64,000 nucleotides of DNA from Pseudorasbora parva (taxonomy: Eukaryota; Chordata; Actinopteri; Cypriniformes; Gobionidae): positions 48,694,930 through 48,758,929 of the forward strand of contig NC_090175.1 of assembly GCF_024679245.1 (NCBI RefSeq), in the 5' to 3' direction. The stretch's first letter is position 1, and every line of letters starts with the position of its first letter. The position numbers and the translations under genes are program-made. Under the pieces are notes generated by a model that was given only the letters and a program-made list of their open reading frames with translations, was not told the DNA's origin and ran no database searches. Below, one piece after another: positions 47,225 to 61,839 of the stretch.

Positions 47225-48817
47225 GGTGCTGTTCATATAATTAGAATATCAAAAAATGAGTTTTGGCGTATACATTCCACGACATTGCACACTCGTACTA
47301 TTTATACGCATTTAAGAGTTAGTGAGAGTGAGAGTAAAGCAAACTTTACCTCTCTGCGTACAGCGGCCTTACTAATATGCTCTGCATCCCTGATATTATA
47401 TAGAAAACTATCATTAAAAAATGGTACATTTCAAATGAATATGCATGTGGTTATAGCAAACAAAAAAATACTCTCCTGACATGAATGTAACTACAAATGA
47501 TTGCCGCCTCCTCATCTGCAGGATGATATTTTTGTCATTTTGACTGTCCTCTTGATAAAAATATTTTTGCAGTGAATGAATGTACCCGCACTGATAAAAA
47601 ATGCTTTTCTTTTGTCTTGTAATTTACAGTCAAAATATCTAAAGATTCTTAAAACATTACATAACATCCTACTTAAGTAAAAAAAAAAAAAAAAAAGACA
47701 AGTATTTAGTCTTGTTTCTTGAGAGACACACAAAAATGCTACCTTTTAAAAGGGGACGGAGATCAAAAGAAACTCTGGGTTTACTGAAGAAAACCTGTTC
47801 CCAACAAGGTTAGGTTCACAGAGTTAGCCAAAACTCAATTCAAAAGTTCATTTATTTCACTAATTCCATTCAGAAAGTGAAACTTGTATATTATATTCAC
47901 TCATTACACATGGACTGATATATTTCAAATGTTTATTTCTTTTAATTTTGATGATGATTATAATTGACAACTAAGGAAAATCCTAAATTCAATATCTCAG
48001 AAAATTTGAATATTGTGAAAAGGTTAAAAATTGAAGACACCTGGTGCCACACTCTAATCAGCTAATTAACTCAAAACTCCTTTAAATTGTCTCTTAGTCT
48101 AGTTCTGAAGGCTACACTATCATGGGGAAGACTGCTGACTTGACAGTTATAAAAGACGACCATTGACACCTTGCACAAGGAGGGCAAGACACAAAAGGTC
48201 ATTGCAAAAGGGGCTGGCTGTTCACAGAGCTCTGTGTCCGAGCACATTAATAGAGAGGCCAAGAGAAGGAAAAGATATGGTAGAAAAATGTTTAACATAA
48301 ACGTATGGAGAGTATTGTGAAACAAAACCCATTCAAAAATGTGGGGGAGATTCACAAAGAGTGGACTGCAGCTGGAGTCAGTGTTTCCAGAACCATTACG
48401 CATTACGCAACCATTACCCATGGGTTTCAGCTGTCGCAATCCTTGTGTCAAGCCACTCATGCACAACAGACAGCGTCAGAAGAATGTCGCAAAAAGGACT
48501 GCTAAGTGATCCAAAGTTATGTTCTCTGATGAAAGTAAATTTTGCATTTCAGGGCCCCGAATCTGGAGAAAGAGAGGAGAGGCACGCAATCCATGGTGCT
48601 TGAGGTCCTGTGTAAAGTTCCCACAGTCAGTGATGGTTTGGGGTGCCATGTCATCTGCTGGTGTTGGTCCATGTGTTTTCTGAGGTCCAAGGTCAACACA
48701 GATGTATACCAGGAAGTTTTAGAGCACTTCATGCTTCCTGCTGCTGACCAACTTTATCGAGATGCAGATTTAATTTTCCAACAGGACTTGGCAACTCCAC
48801 ACAGTGCCAAAGCTTAA
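47225..48817 (+). pseudogene. Tc1/mariner-like transposon relic, 3' truncated
   Basis: The left terminus GGTGCTGTTCATATAATTAG precedes a long 5' region and a degraded transposase from about 48124. Recognisable pieces include GKTADLTV, NPFKNVGEIHKEWTAAGVSV, VYQEVLEHFMLPAADQLY and DADLIFQQDLATPHSAKA. The last contains the second Asp of the DDE catalytic triad, followed by the usual QQD...H pattern. Stops and shifts break the frame many times. Homology ends at 48817, before the third catalytic residue and the right terminus. The 5' part is split by a 581-bp insertion. Confidence 0.85.
47257..47837. mobile_element. 581-bp element nested in the Tc1 5' region
   Basis: Removing 47257-47837 restores the continuity AATATC-AAAA..AGTTCATTTATTTC of the Tc1-type terminus. 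The insert starts TGAGTTTTGGC and ends GCCAAAACTCA, an 11-bp perfect inverted repeat. It contains another short repeat at 47590-47720 (CACTGATAAAAAATGC ... CTTAAGTAAAAA with poly(A)). No transposase. Confidence 0.75.
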
Positions 48818-49330
48818 AGGACAACTTCAGTGAAAAATGAACCTAGGGGTAATTAACACATGGTTACCGAGTAGATCGTTCTCTGGGATGCGTTTTCATT
48901 CAAATTGAATGTAAAGAGTTTTATCTCTAAAAACAGATTAGCCTATAACGCTAGTTTATGGGGCATAGAATAAGTAAAATGAAATCGTTACCTAGTTAAT
49001 ACCACTTACATGGCTCAAAATAGCCTCACACTAACACAGTAGCATAATGAGGGTCCCTACATGCAAACCAAAGCATTGAGAACTTTGTAAATGTACAAAC
49101 AGTTTAATAAGAAGATACTTTATAAAGACAGTCCATTACGCGTATAGCCGTATACAGACAGTAGCCATGTCGAGCAGTCGAGCCACCCACGAGCCACGAG
49201 ACACGAACAGTCGAGCCATGAATGCTGCGCTAAGTGATGAACTGTGACTTGGAATCTCAAATGGGACACCTTCTTCCCTTGTAGTTAGTCAACCATATTT
49301 TTTAATAAACCAATATAAATCATGCATTTC
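48818..49330. mobile_element. Probable dispersed repeat replacing the Tc1 3' end
   Basis: AAAGGACAACTTCAGTGAAA then ATGAACCTAGGGGTAATTAA begins abruptly where Tc1 homology stops. Its composition, and the tandem GAGCCAC/CGAGCAGTCGAGCC strings near 49170-49220, resemble a cyprinid DNA repeat I have seen. The right boundary is not defined. Confidence 0.4.
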
Positions 49331-51221
<1,891 letters not shown>

Positions 51222-52208
51222 TCAATGTCCTTCAAAGGGTGCTCTGTCCACTTAAATAGGACAAACTTCCTTTTTTCTCTCCCCCTCTCTTTTTCCTTGA
51301 GGGGCAGCGCTTTAACCCCATTAGTCATTCTAAAAAATGAGGATGTGAGTTGTGCGAAAACTGGGCTAAAAAATACGGACACATTAAAGTTTCTCTATGG
51401 CTCATATGTGCTTCTATTTTCTAAAAACAAAGCCACTGCACGGTGTGAAATGCTGCCCCCCAAAGGATGACGTTCAGTGGTTTATGTTTAGTCCCAGAGC
51501 TTTTGTATGTAATGTATGATAGGGTAGAGTATTGCTCTGTCAGAATATGGATACACAGCATACAAGCTATTTTTTTTTATGAATGTTTAAGTACATTGAA
51601 GCAAGTAATTACAGCTATTCCCCACTGCCCTCAGATTTAAACCATGACACACACTCATGCAGAATGCTGGAAATGTCCTTCAGTTGTTCGTCACGCTTTT
51701 CGGACAAACCAAAACAGATTCAGCGAGGGACCATCGACCACAGTAAACATACAAAATGAAATGTAATATCAAGCTTGACTTCACTTTAAAAATAATTAAA
51801 TAATTCTAATAAATAAAATTAAACAGTGTCTCTGAAAAACTGTTTCCTAAAGGATTAAGGCTTCATTGTGATTGGAAACTGAAAATCTATTTAATTTTGT
51901 TTAAATTAATGATCACATTTACTCACATACATTTGCTGACATGTTCATAGTACATCATTGTGTGGTAAACCAAAATAGACATTACAAAAAGTGACTTTCC
52001 AGAATTTACAGAATTCCAAAATTTATAGAGGTTTGATTTTGTATTTCTACTGCCGTACACAAGACAATTCTGTGACCTACAAAAACGCCAGGGTTGTGTG
52101 TTATTTCAATTCCTGTCTAAATCAACATTTTGGTTTTAAAGGGTTCATGTCATGGATTTTTAATTATTTGAATATGTTCCTTGAGAATTACTTATAATGT
52201 TAATAGTT
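51222..52208. other. No gene recognised
   Basis: No supported feature. The 140-codon frame 51048-51470 is dominated by the GT tract. Confidence 0.4.
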
Positions 52209-52450
52209 TGTGTGTGTGTGTGTGTGTGTGTGGGCTGGTAATCCCTACGTTATGGGGACAAAATGTCCTCACAAAGATGGCAATATCCAAAATCCTTGTC
52301 CTTGTGGGGACCTTTTTTGGTCCCCTTAAGGAAAAGATCTTATAAATCACACAGAAGGAGTTTTTTTTTAGAAAGTAAAAATGCAGAATGTTTCCTGCGA
52401 TGGTTTAGGGGCAGAGACAGTGTAAGGGGATAGAAAATATGGTTAAATTG
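52209..52450. repeat. Dispersed fish repeat, GGCTGGTAATCCCTACGTTA type
   Basis: A (GT)11 tract leads into GGTAATCCCTACGTTATGGG and GACCTTTTTTGGTCCCC, the last an inner inverted pair around GGGGACC. I recognise this as a very common teleost repeat. No coding content. Confidence 0.55.
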
Positions 52451-52578
52451 TAATCACCCATCGGTCGCCCATCACTCACCCCTCCCTTTCGAAGCCCATA
52501 GAGAAGCTACAGTGGCCAACACCGGACAAAATTGTCATCGTCAGAGAAAGCTGAGGGTAGCTAGCGCTTTGTAGAGCA

Positions 52579-53164
52579 GTGCTGCGTTCCACTCCACTTT
52601 AAGACACGCACTTGCAAACTTCCCTAAGCACTTCCCCTTGGGGGAATCCCTGCCGCCATTTTGAAGTGTGTTCCACTTCGTGAAGTGGACAAGGGAAGTT
52701 TATATGGACAGACCCTTGCTCCCTCGATTTTGACCGAGTGAGCGAGTCCACTTCATATGTACACTTCAGGCAGCTTCACATACCACAATGCAACGCGATT
52801 GTGACGTCACCACATATCGCGTTTAATTTACCCCACCACAAACAACTCTATGATATTTTAAAAAAACATTTAAAACAACCCAAACACATCCATATACATA
52901 TAGAATGCTGCATTAAACAATTTCGTAAAGGAAAAAAATAAATAATAAATCAACTCCAAAGTGGATTCCAAGTGATCAAGGGCTTAGGGCGTTCCAGTTC
53001 AGTCCATTGCAAAGTTTCCGCCAGTAGTTTTTTTTTTTTTTTTTTAGTTTCCGCCAGTAGTGGGCACTCATGCAACGTGAGCAATGACGCACATCCGAGT
53101 GAACGAGATGGAGGGAAGTTTGCGAGTGAAGGGCATGATAAAAACCAACTGGAACGCAGCACAG
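52579..53164. mobile_element. Inverted-repeat element with GTGCTGCGTTCCA ends
   Basis: The left end AGTGCTGCGTTCCACTCCAC is mirrored by CCAACTGGAACGCAGCACAG at the right. GCAAACTTCCCT at 52614 pairs with AGGGAAGTTTGC at 53114. No transposase. A poly(T) insertion at 53028-53045 interrupts it. Confidence 0.75.
53013..53061 (-). mobile_element. Minimal poly(A) retro-insertion with 16-bp target duplication
   Basis: A pure T18 run is flanked on both sides by the identical 16-mer AGTTTCCGCCAGTAGT (53013-53028 and 53046-53061). That is the scar of a LINE-type retrotransposition event in which only a poly(A) tail, here on the minus strand, was copied in. Confidence 0.7.
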
Positions 53165-53224
53165 TTTGTCCGTTTAGGGCTACTGTAGAAACATGGTGGT
53201 GCAAAATGGCGACTTCACTGTAAA

Positions 53225-53759
53225 GGTATCCGTGGTGTACGGAGATAGAAATGGCTCATTCTAAGGTAATAAAAACATAACGGTACATTATGTAAGCTCT
53301 TTATAAAAAACTGAAAACATATTATGTATGTTATATATTGCATTTCTGTCAATTGATCCTCATAAATACTACACACTGCAACTTTGTGACAGCTTTTTAA
53401 AGCTTTTCAGTAAACACCTCAGTTGTGATTGGTTAATATACAGACAAAGCATTATGAAATCATTCACTTACAGTTTTGTAAAGCAGCTGCTGTCAGATCC
53501 AGTACAGTTGGCTGCTTCATCTGTCAACAAAAGTTCCTTTGCGAACTCTCCATTACATTGTGCCTCGTTTACAAAACAAAATCCTTCAATGCGATCCGTA
53601 TAAATCCAGGATGCTGCCTGGGATCCTTCTGAAGTCTGTACAGAGACTCAAACGAGCTGTTTAAACTGGACGTGTCAAAGCAAGCGTTCTTTCACTCTAC
53701 CATTTGTCCTGTAGTTGACAGCAAGGGCACAGATTTGGTTTGAACATTGGGGGGGTTGA
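53225..53759. other. No gene recognised
   Basis: Overlapping frames at 53328-53632 have no family resemblance. Confidence 0.4.
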
Positions 53760-54160
53760 TAGCCTGGATGCCAGCCGAACTTAGCCCCGCCCACAAATAT
53801 TTTAGGTCGGACAGTTCGGTCTGACCTCGCTCCATAGAGGAGTAATTATCTCTGAACAGAAACTGTTCGGACCAATGAGATCATCAGGGCGGGCTTTAGA
53901 CGATGACGGACAGATGAACAACGGTAACGTAATCATCACTTCATCAAAGGGGCTTGGATTATATTTGTTCGAATCCTAAACAGAGAGCTTGTTTGTATAT
54001 TGTATATTCTGTTGATATTTGACAATGCGTCAATGATTGGTTGTAGGTCTATCCAATTGATGTCTTTCCTGGTTCGGTGAACACACCCCATAATCACAGC
54101 CCAATGGAGCAGTTTCAGACTCATATTCTGACTAGAATTGCGTTTGACCACGTCAGGCTA
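53760..54160. mobile_element. hAT-like element TAGCCTGGATG...CGTCAGGCTA with target duplication
   Basis: It starts TAGCCTGGATGCCAGCCGAA and ends CACGTCAGGCTA, flanked by GGGGGTTGA on both sides (53751-53759, 54161-54169; 8-9 bp). Its ends resemble those of the RecQ-fragment elements (TAGCCTAGA...GTCAGCCTA), suggesting a related family, but I see no RecQ-like fragment here. Confidence 0.75.
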
Positions 54161-54204
54161 GGGGGTTGAACGTTGGGATGCCTGTTTTTTTATGCGTATT
54201 GTTA

Positions 54205-54332
<128 letters not shown>

Positions 54333-54402
54333 TGCCTAACTTTACATAGCTGCTGTTTTATACTGTTTCCTATTTTATTTTCTTGATTGAAAGGCATCAT
54401 CT

Positions 54403-54488
54403 TTACACTGTAAAAAAATATTTCAGCTCCAGGTTACTTACTTTTTTAAGTTAAACCAACAAAAAACAACAATCTTTATTTACAGTGT
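54403..54488. mobile_element. Short MITE, CACTGTAAAAAA type
   Basis: It starts TACACTGTAAAAAAAT and ends TTTATTTACAGTGTA, with AGGTTACTTACTTTTTTAAG as in the 6231-6640 element. About 85 bp, non-coding. Confidence 0.7.
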
Positions 54489-55562
54489 ACCCGATCACCT
54501 GCTCCTCCTCTCCCTCTGCTGACTTTTCTACCCTGCTGCTTTACCTCGAATCTGTTATAAAAACATGTTAAGAGATTATACACCTCATAACGTTATGCAA
54601 TTTGTGTATAATCATTCGTAAAATTCTAACATAGAGATTATAAAAAGAAAGAAATTAATTATTGATACAGTAAGCGGCAGCGATTCACTGTTTTAATGAG
54701 TGAGCCACTTAAATCGTTTATTCATCCAATTCGTTCAAAAGTCTGATTAATTTAGGACGGAAAAAAACACAGATGTGAATACTTTTGTCATTAATTACAG
54801 ACACTATTGAAAAATGAACTAGCAAAACAGACGGCTGCTCTGGTAACTTGTTATAAGCTACTGATAGTTACAGCTAAATGCATTGCAATGGATCAACGTT
54901 AGCTAGCTAAAACATATGTGGTGTGTAGTTAGCTATTACACAATATTCTCATACCTCATTAGTATATGTATATATATTATATATCAGTTTATGCTTTTTT
55001 TATTTGTTTGCATCCCTCTCTGACCAGCAGTGCAGCACTGCTGCAACGTTACCCGTTATCCGTGTGCTCTGCTCTCCCATTTAAACACCACTCGGGTTGT
55101 TTTGGTGAAAGTGTGACTCATTGGTTGGGCATTACCAATCGGTTCAATGGAGGGGGAGTATTTTTTGTCAAGATTTATTATAACAAACTCATATTTGATT
55201 AGGAACAAAATTATTGTTACAAAATAAATGAATTCTACATATTTTTCATGTGATCTACTGTGATTTTCATGTTGAAATATGGGGGGGTTTGTAAATGATG
55301 GATTTGAATGTTGAGGGAGTTACCTCCCCCCATCCCCCCATTAACTCCGCCCCTGGTTGACAGACTCAAGTGCGTGGAATAATGTCAGAGAGTGAAGGTG
55401 CATTAATGTATACTGTATCTGGTGTAGACAGCTTCAGTGATTATAATGGACTCTATTTGTAGGCATCCAGTGCAGGCAAATGTCAGCCGCTAAGTAACTG
55501 ATTGTCAGGGGGCGGGGCCTATAGTCTGATGATGTATAACTAATAGATAATAGGCTTATTCA
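54489..55562. other. No gene recognised
   Basis: No supported feature apart from short mono- and oligo-C/G runs near 55280-55350. Confidence 0.4.
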
Positions 55563-55696
55563 AGATCCATTGGCGCTGCGCAGACTGATCGGTGTATGCC
55601 ATCAAAGTACCGCGAGAGAGATTCAAAAGCATAAGGAGTAGTTCTCGCGGTACTTTGATGTCCTATGCTGATCAGCCTGTGCAGCGCCAATGGATC
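55563..55696. repeat. Long hairpin, ~55-bp arms
   Basis: AGATCCATTGGCGCTGCGCA with ATCAAAGTACCGCGAGA on the left pairs with TCTCGCGGTACTTTGAT and GTGCAGCGCCAATGGATCT on the right, with a few mismatches and a loop of about 25 nt. It is GC-richer than its surroundings. It may be a small foldback transposon; a hairpin RNA is possible but unsupported. Confidence 0.8.
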
Positions 55697-56682
<986 letters not shown>

Positions 56683-56873
56683 CTTCCTGCAACCAATTTA
56701 CATACAGCACACAAACCACACACAGACTTGCTGATCCAGCTGAAGAGAAGACCACCAAGGTCAAGGTGTCTCTATCTTCATTCCAATCAGCTCTTTTTCT
56801 CTCTATCTCCTTCTTATCTTACCTTTTACTAGAAATGCCCCCCTCTATACATTCAAATGTTTTTTTAATCTTG

Positions 56874-57076
56874 AGGCCAATGCCCTGCACCGACAGATGG
56901 CGAGCAACAGCAACAGAAACTGCATTGGGTTTTGTCAGATCAGTGTTTTACCCGTCTGCGTCTGTCAGTGTTGGTCTGCTGTTTGTCGGGTCATGGACTG
57001 TCTAAGAAGTGACGCAGTATAATCTGGTGATTGTTCGCTTTGGTCGGTATCTGTCGGTGCCGTGTGAATTGGCCTT
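56874..57076. mobile_element. ~200-bp MITE with ACCGACAGA inverted ends
   Basis: AGGCCAATGCCCTGCACCGA followed by CAGAT is mirrored by ATCTGTCGGTGCCGTGTGAA and TTGGCCTT. Non-coding. Confidence 0.65.
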
Positions 57077-57849
57077 TATGCTACTATCATTACACTTTTT
57101 CTAAGGATACCAGTTTTTGGATTACCATTACATTGTCAGTACAGGATTAACAGTACACTGTCAGTATACCAGGATTACCAGTACATTGTCCAGTAATTTT
57201 ACAAACATTTCCATTAACCCTAAAACATAACGCAATGAAGTAAAAAAAAATCTGAAATACTGGTAAAACACCTGTAAAAATATATGGAAAACTCTCTCCA
57301 CACACACTCATACGGTCTCATTCCTAGCATTCAAACGCTCTGATTGCATGTGTGGCTGTGATTATATCAACATTCAAATATGTAAAATATACCTTAAGAC
57401 AAGGACAGATGAAAGCAGATTGTAATGCTAATTATGGATTTGATTTTGAGTAAACAATCGTACATATGTCAGAGCATTTGGAGAATAATACTCAATAGGT
57501 CAAACGTATGTGTGTGAATGCATGTGATTGTGACTGTGTTTAGGTCTGATTGTACTTAATGACCAAACAGCGTAAAGATTATGTGAACACCTTAAGATGT
57601 GTTAATTTATCAGATAAAGGTCAAGCGAAGCAAAAGTATAATTTTTTATGCCAAACTCTACAGCATTCTGGCTACATATTTAGGGCCAAATTCACTTACA
57701 GCTTGCGCTAATTATGCAAGGGCAAACCGTCTTTTGCCGTTAAAAAACTACTGTCAGGATTTACTTTACTACGCATTGAAAAATTATCTCTGGAAGGGCT
57801 TGGACAGGGTTATTTTTGCAGCTGACCTTATTGCATTTGTAGAAGTTTC
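57077..57849. other. No gene recognised
   Basis: It includes short tandem echoes of CAGTACATTGTCAGTAYA near 57120-57200. The right part (from about 57680) is the host sequence into which the next element inserted. Confidence 0.4.
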
Positions 57850-58362
57850 TTGCCTGATAAGCCAGACCCACATCAAGATGTTTGGTCTGGAAACTCACCA
57901 TAGACAGGGCTCAATCTGAGGGGCGGGATAAACGGTTGTCTTTCAAACTCCCTCTGCACGCAATTTGATAGCACTTCAACTAACCAGAGCAACGTGAAAT
58001 GGAGCTCGTTGATATATTAAACTTTTGCAGTATCCGGTCGGGAAATCTCAGAACACATCTGCCCTTCTTAAAAAATTATTTCAGTGCCATTCTTTGTTCT
58101 TTCTCAAAGAAAAGCTTAACTCCAAGTCTTCCAGAGTTGCGGCCAAAGCTGATTCAAAAGACCGCCGTTCGCCAGCTTCTTAGTTTACAGGCAGAACCTC
58201 TGCAACTCTGCTGTTATTATGTTAAGCCCCGCCCACAGACTCTATACACGATGTGATAGGCCTGACCAGAGTTTGTTTTTTCCATCTCAGAAGTCTATTG
58301 AGACTAAACTCGCGGCAGATTAGATTTGCTCCCGCTAGGGTGCGTCTAGATTTCTAGGCTAA
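57850..58362 (-). mobile_element. hAT-like element carrying a RecQ-helicase-like fragment (copy B)
   Basis: It is inserted with the perfect 8-bp duplication GAAGTTTC (57842-57849 and 58363-58370). Read on the minus strand it begins TTAGCCTAGAAATCTAGACG, as copy A does. It shows the same captured segment: LEDLELSFSLRKNKE followed by the shifted frame DVF-stop-DFPTGYCKSL. Here the lysine of the ATP-binding motif (TGYCKS) is kept but a stop precedes it. The one-base shift before this motif is shared with copy A, so it predates the spread of both copies. Confidence 0.75.
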
Positions 58363-58370
58363 GAAGTTTC

Positions 58371-58937
58371 AATTTTGGACGCAAAATTTATAAAATCAAT
58401 ATTTAAATAAATTATGCAAGGTGATTAACTAAGGTTTGTGCTAGTCAATTTACTTCAAAGTATTTGCTTCATTATGTTCTGCCCAATCATGTCTTAAACC
58501 AGATGCTAATTTGCTCTGCTGTTTGTAGATTATGTTGGTCATTATGGAATGATCATTATTAAGCCGCTGTGTCAAGGTCCCGCCCACACTCCCACTCCTG
58601 CAAACTCAATTGCAAGCACAACTAACAATCATGAAGCTAAACCCAATTTTTTTTTAGCACAAAATAGCCTAACTAAACCTCGAAAATAAAAACTACCTGC
58701 AATAACAGAAACCATCTTTGAAAAGATTATTTGAAGTGTAATTGGATTTTTTAGGTTTACGACCTATACTGCCAGGTATAGGTACCACCAGGTAGCGATA
58801 TTAATACTTTAGCCTTACTTTTCAGTATATGTGCAGGACACATGGAGCAGACTCATAGGAGTCATTCGTTCTGAATTTGAACTACCCTGGTTACATTGTA
58901 TGTTTTTGATTCACTAAAAATAACTATTTCATAGTAT
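58371..58937. other. No gene recognised
   Basis: AT-rich host sequence. No supported feature. Confidence 0.4.
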
Positions 58938-60127
58938 ATACCCGTTCTCATTCCCAAGGCGTCAAAATCTGAAGCATGGTCAAGTGGCTTCTGCGTCACA
59001 ATGAAGACGCTAAAGGTGCCCTTTGCGTCATTTTTCAACGTGCTGGGTGCTCCATTCATTTCAATGAGAAACATTTGGCGTCATACACAGACGCACTGGA
59101 TATGGGAATGTTATCGTCATGGTGAAATTTATTTTTTGATTTATTTATTGAAATTATTTATTGGTTTATAATTTTGCCATTATGACATGTTGGAGTGTGC
59201 TTCTCAATTAAATCAGCAAGCATAATTTCATTTACATTTATTTTATTTACACTATTTAGATACGTTTTAACATGTAACCCAACCCCACTCCATCCCTAAA
59301 CCCATTTGTGTGAAAAGGATATAAAACACAGGATATAACATATGACTGCATCCGCGAGTTATTCAAAAAAGTTAAATAATCCAACTTTTCTGAGGCCAAA
59401 CAATTGATTTGCATTGAAGAAAATCCCCCAAAAGCAATCAGCATCTCCATCCACTGAAGATAATGTACACATCCAATTTCAAATATTGCCGCCGTTACGT
59501 CAGATTTCATAGTGAAATTGTATTGGCTTTTGTATGTCTTGTGACCAATTGCGTCATTACGTCACCATTGATTTTAAAATGTCATTGGCTCTCGTGTGTC
59601 TTGTGACCGATCACGTCATGCTCAGGAGTCTTTTGAATTATTTGAATCTGATATGAATGAGTTCGTTCACGGGGTAGTGGGATTCTCATTTCAGCGATTA
59701 AAACATCAAGATCAACTCTGTTCTTCACATGAAGACATCGTATGACTTCAGAAGACTTGGAATGCAGCATGAGTTAATACTTTTATACAGTTTTGGTCAG
59801 TTTTTGCAATAAATACTTGTGACTGTTCATTTATTTGCCTGTTATGTGTTTTATATTGTTTAGATGTGGGTAGGTTTAGGGTGGGAGTTGGGTTAGTTGC
59901 TCCAAAATATAAAAGTAGCCGTTAAATATTAATAAAATCATGTCTGCTTTTACAAACGGAAAGAATTAAATGCGTCTGTGTATGAGGCCAAATGTTTCTC
60001 ATTGAAATGAATGGAGCACCCAGCGCGTCGAAAAATGACAGGGCACCTTTAGCGTCTTCATAGTGACGCAGAAGGCACTTGACCATGCTTCAGATTTTGA
60101 TGCCTTGGGAGTGAGAACGGGTTGTAT
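58938..60127. mobile_element. 1.19-kb foldback element with ~155-bp terminal inverted repeats
   Basis: The left arm from ACCCGTTCTCATTCCCAAGG (58939) through GCGTCATACACAGACGC (about 59093) is mirrored by the right arm from GCGTCTGTGTATGAGGCC (59971) to GGGAGTGAGAACGGGT (60122), with few mismatches. Further inside, AACCCAACCCC...CCCTAAACCC pairs with GGTTTAGGGTGGGAGTTGGG. Short direct echoes of TCTTGTGACCRATYRCGTCA lie at 59538 and 59600. No transposase frame was seen. Confidence 0.85.
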
Positions 60128-60973
60128 AATAAGGATTCAGACTACACTGTTCGTGGAATAATTCTCTATTTGACATGCTTCAAAGGGCTCTGCACGATCC
60201 CAGCTGAGGAAAAGGGTTTTTATCTAGCGGTCTGTCATTTTCACACACACAAAAAGAAAAAATGATACTTACATACATTTTAAAGTATAAAAAGATTGTG
60301 TAGAGTCCTTTGAAGCTGGATTGAAACTGTAATTTGGACCTTCAACCCATTGGTTCCTGTTGAATTCCACTATATGGAGAAAAATCCTGGAATGTTTTCC
60401 TTAAAAAAAAAACAACTCTATGCGACTGAACAAAGAAAGATATAAGCATCTTGAATCACATTGGGGAAAGTACATTTTGAATTTTGAAGTGAACTAATCC
60501 TTTAAGACCAATTATTGGATTGCTTGCATTGATGTCATTAAAAGGTCTGTGTAAGGACATCTTTTGCACAAAAATAAAACTAAAGTTTTAATTTATTGTC
60601 ATTTATTTTGCTATTTGGCTGGTTTTTGATTCACTAGAAGAAAGAATCCCTAAACCAAAATATGAGCAATGCTAAAACTAATGCTTACCTCAGCAAGCAC
60701 CTCAAATTATGCAACTACAAACATTTGCTTGCATAATCACAATTGGTTTTATTGTTGGATTTATGTTATGCAAATGACTTAAGAAAAAAAATAATTCAAC
60801 ACATAAAATGACCATTTTTGATTGAAAAAGAATGGAATGTCTCATACACACAGTCTCTAGAAAGCTTGGGGTTGGGGAACAGCATCTGACATACCTGTCT
60901 TTCCAAACGCCTGTCCATTTGTCCATTTGCTCACTCTCTCTCAATAGGCATTTTTCATGGCTCTACAGGTGAA
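60128..60973. other. No gene recognised
   Basis: No supported feature. Confidence 0.4.

Positions 60974-61018
<45 letters not shown>
60974..61018. repeat. (CA)n microsatellite
   Basis: Pure CA tract. Confidence 0.95.
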
Positions 61019-61019
<1 letters not shown>

Positions 61020-61469
61020 CTGGTCTCCATCTGTTGTTGTCTCTGCGCTGAAGGCACTGCTCTTATTGGCAGGTACAGAACTGGGTAAAGGTCACAGGAT
61101 GGTGCTTCTTAATTACATGGCTCATTCCATTATGACCTAATTAAAATCAGAAATCAAAAGCCTGTGTGTGTGTGAGAGGTGATTGCTGTCATTGTTACAC
61201 ATTCTGAATGTGACGTGCACTGCAATGTAGCCAGCTCTTTGTTTGTCTGCATGAACGGAACTCATCAAAGATGTATTTTTGCTTTTTTAAAGATGACCTA
61301 TTATAATCTTTTACAAAGTCTTGGTTTTGTTTTGGGGGACTACTAGAAGAGATTGTTATGCTTGAATGTTCAAAAAAGTTTTTTTTTTTTTTTTTACATA
61401 ATTTACATAGTTGCAGCACCTCTCTACCTAGTCCTACTCCAGTGTTTCTCCTGCCAGCAATCCTTAGCA

Positions 61470-61775
61470 TTCTTGTTAATACGCCCGCCTTCTACACCAG
61501 AGACCATGGTTTAAAATCCCGCTCAGAGCGTGTCAAGTAGGACCGGTTACATCTGGTGCGGAGACCCGCGGGGGAATTATGTTTGGGGGAGAAGGTGAAT
61601 GTAACGCACGTAGGCCAGTAAGAGCTGTGTGTGTAAACCTCACTCCTGTGAATTCAAAAAGGTGCGCAAGAGGGTGCGGTCTTCAGCATCCTGTTAGTGC
61701 CCGTCTCCCATGCCGGAGACCTCGGTATGAGCGCTCGGAGCGGGTTCAGTAGGACCGGTTACATACGTGTGCAGC
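61470..61775 (+). mobile_element. Two tRNA-derived SINE heads in tandem
   Basis: TACGCCCGCCTTCTACACCA / GAGACCATGGTTTAAAATCC near 61480 and GTGCCCGTCTCCCATGCCGG / AGACCTCGGTATGAGCGCTC near 61697 are both followed by GTAGGACCGGTTACAT. They match the fragment at 18.8 kb and have degraded B-boxes. They are relics of one SINE family, not tRNA genes. Confidence 0.6.
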
Positions 61776-61839
61776 CATTGCCAGAAGCCAGGGATTACAG
61801 TTTGTGAAATTTAAAATATGGATTTTTTTTCTTCACTTC

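Noticed and set aside
48071..48466. 131-codon minus-strand frame as a gene
   Set aside because: It is antisense to the Tc1-like transposase relic.
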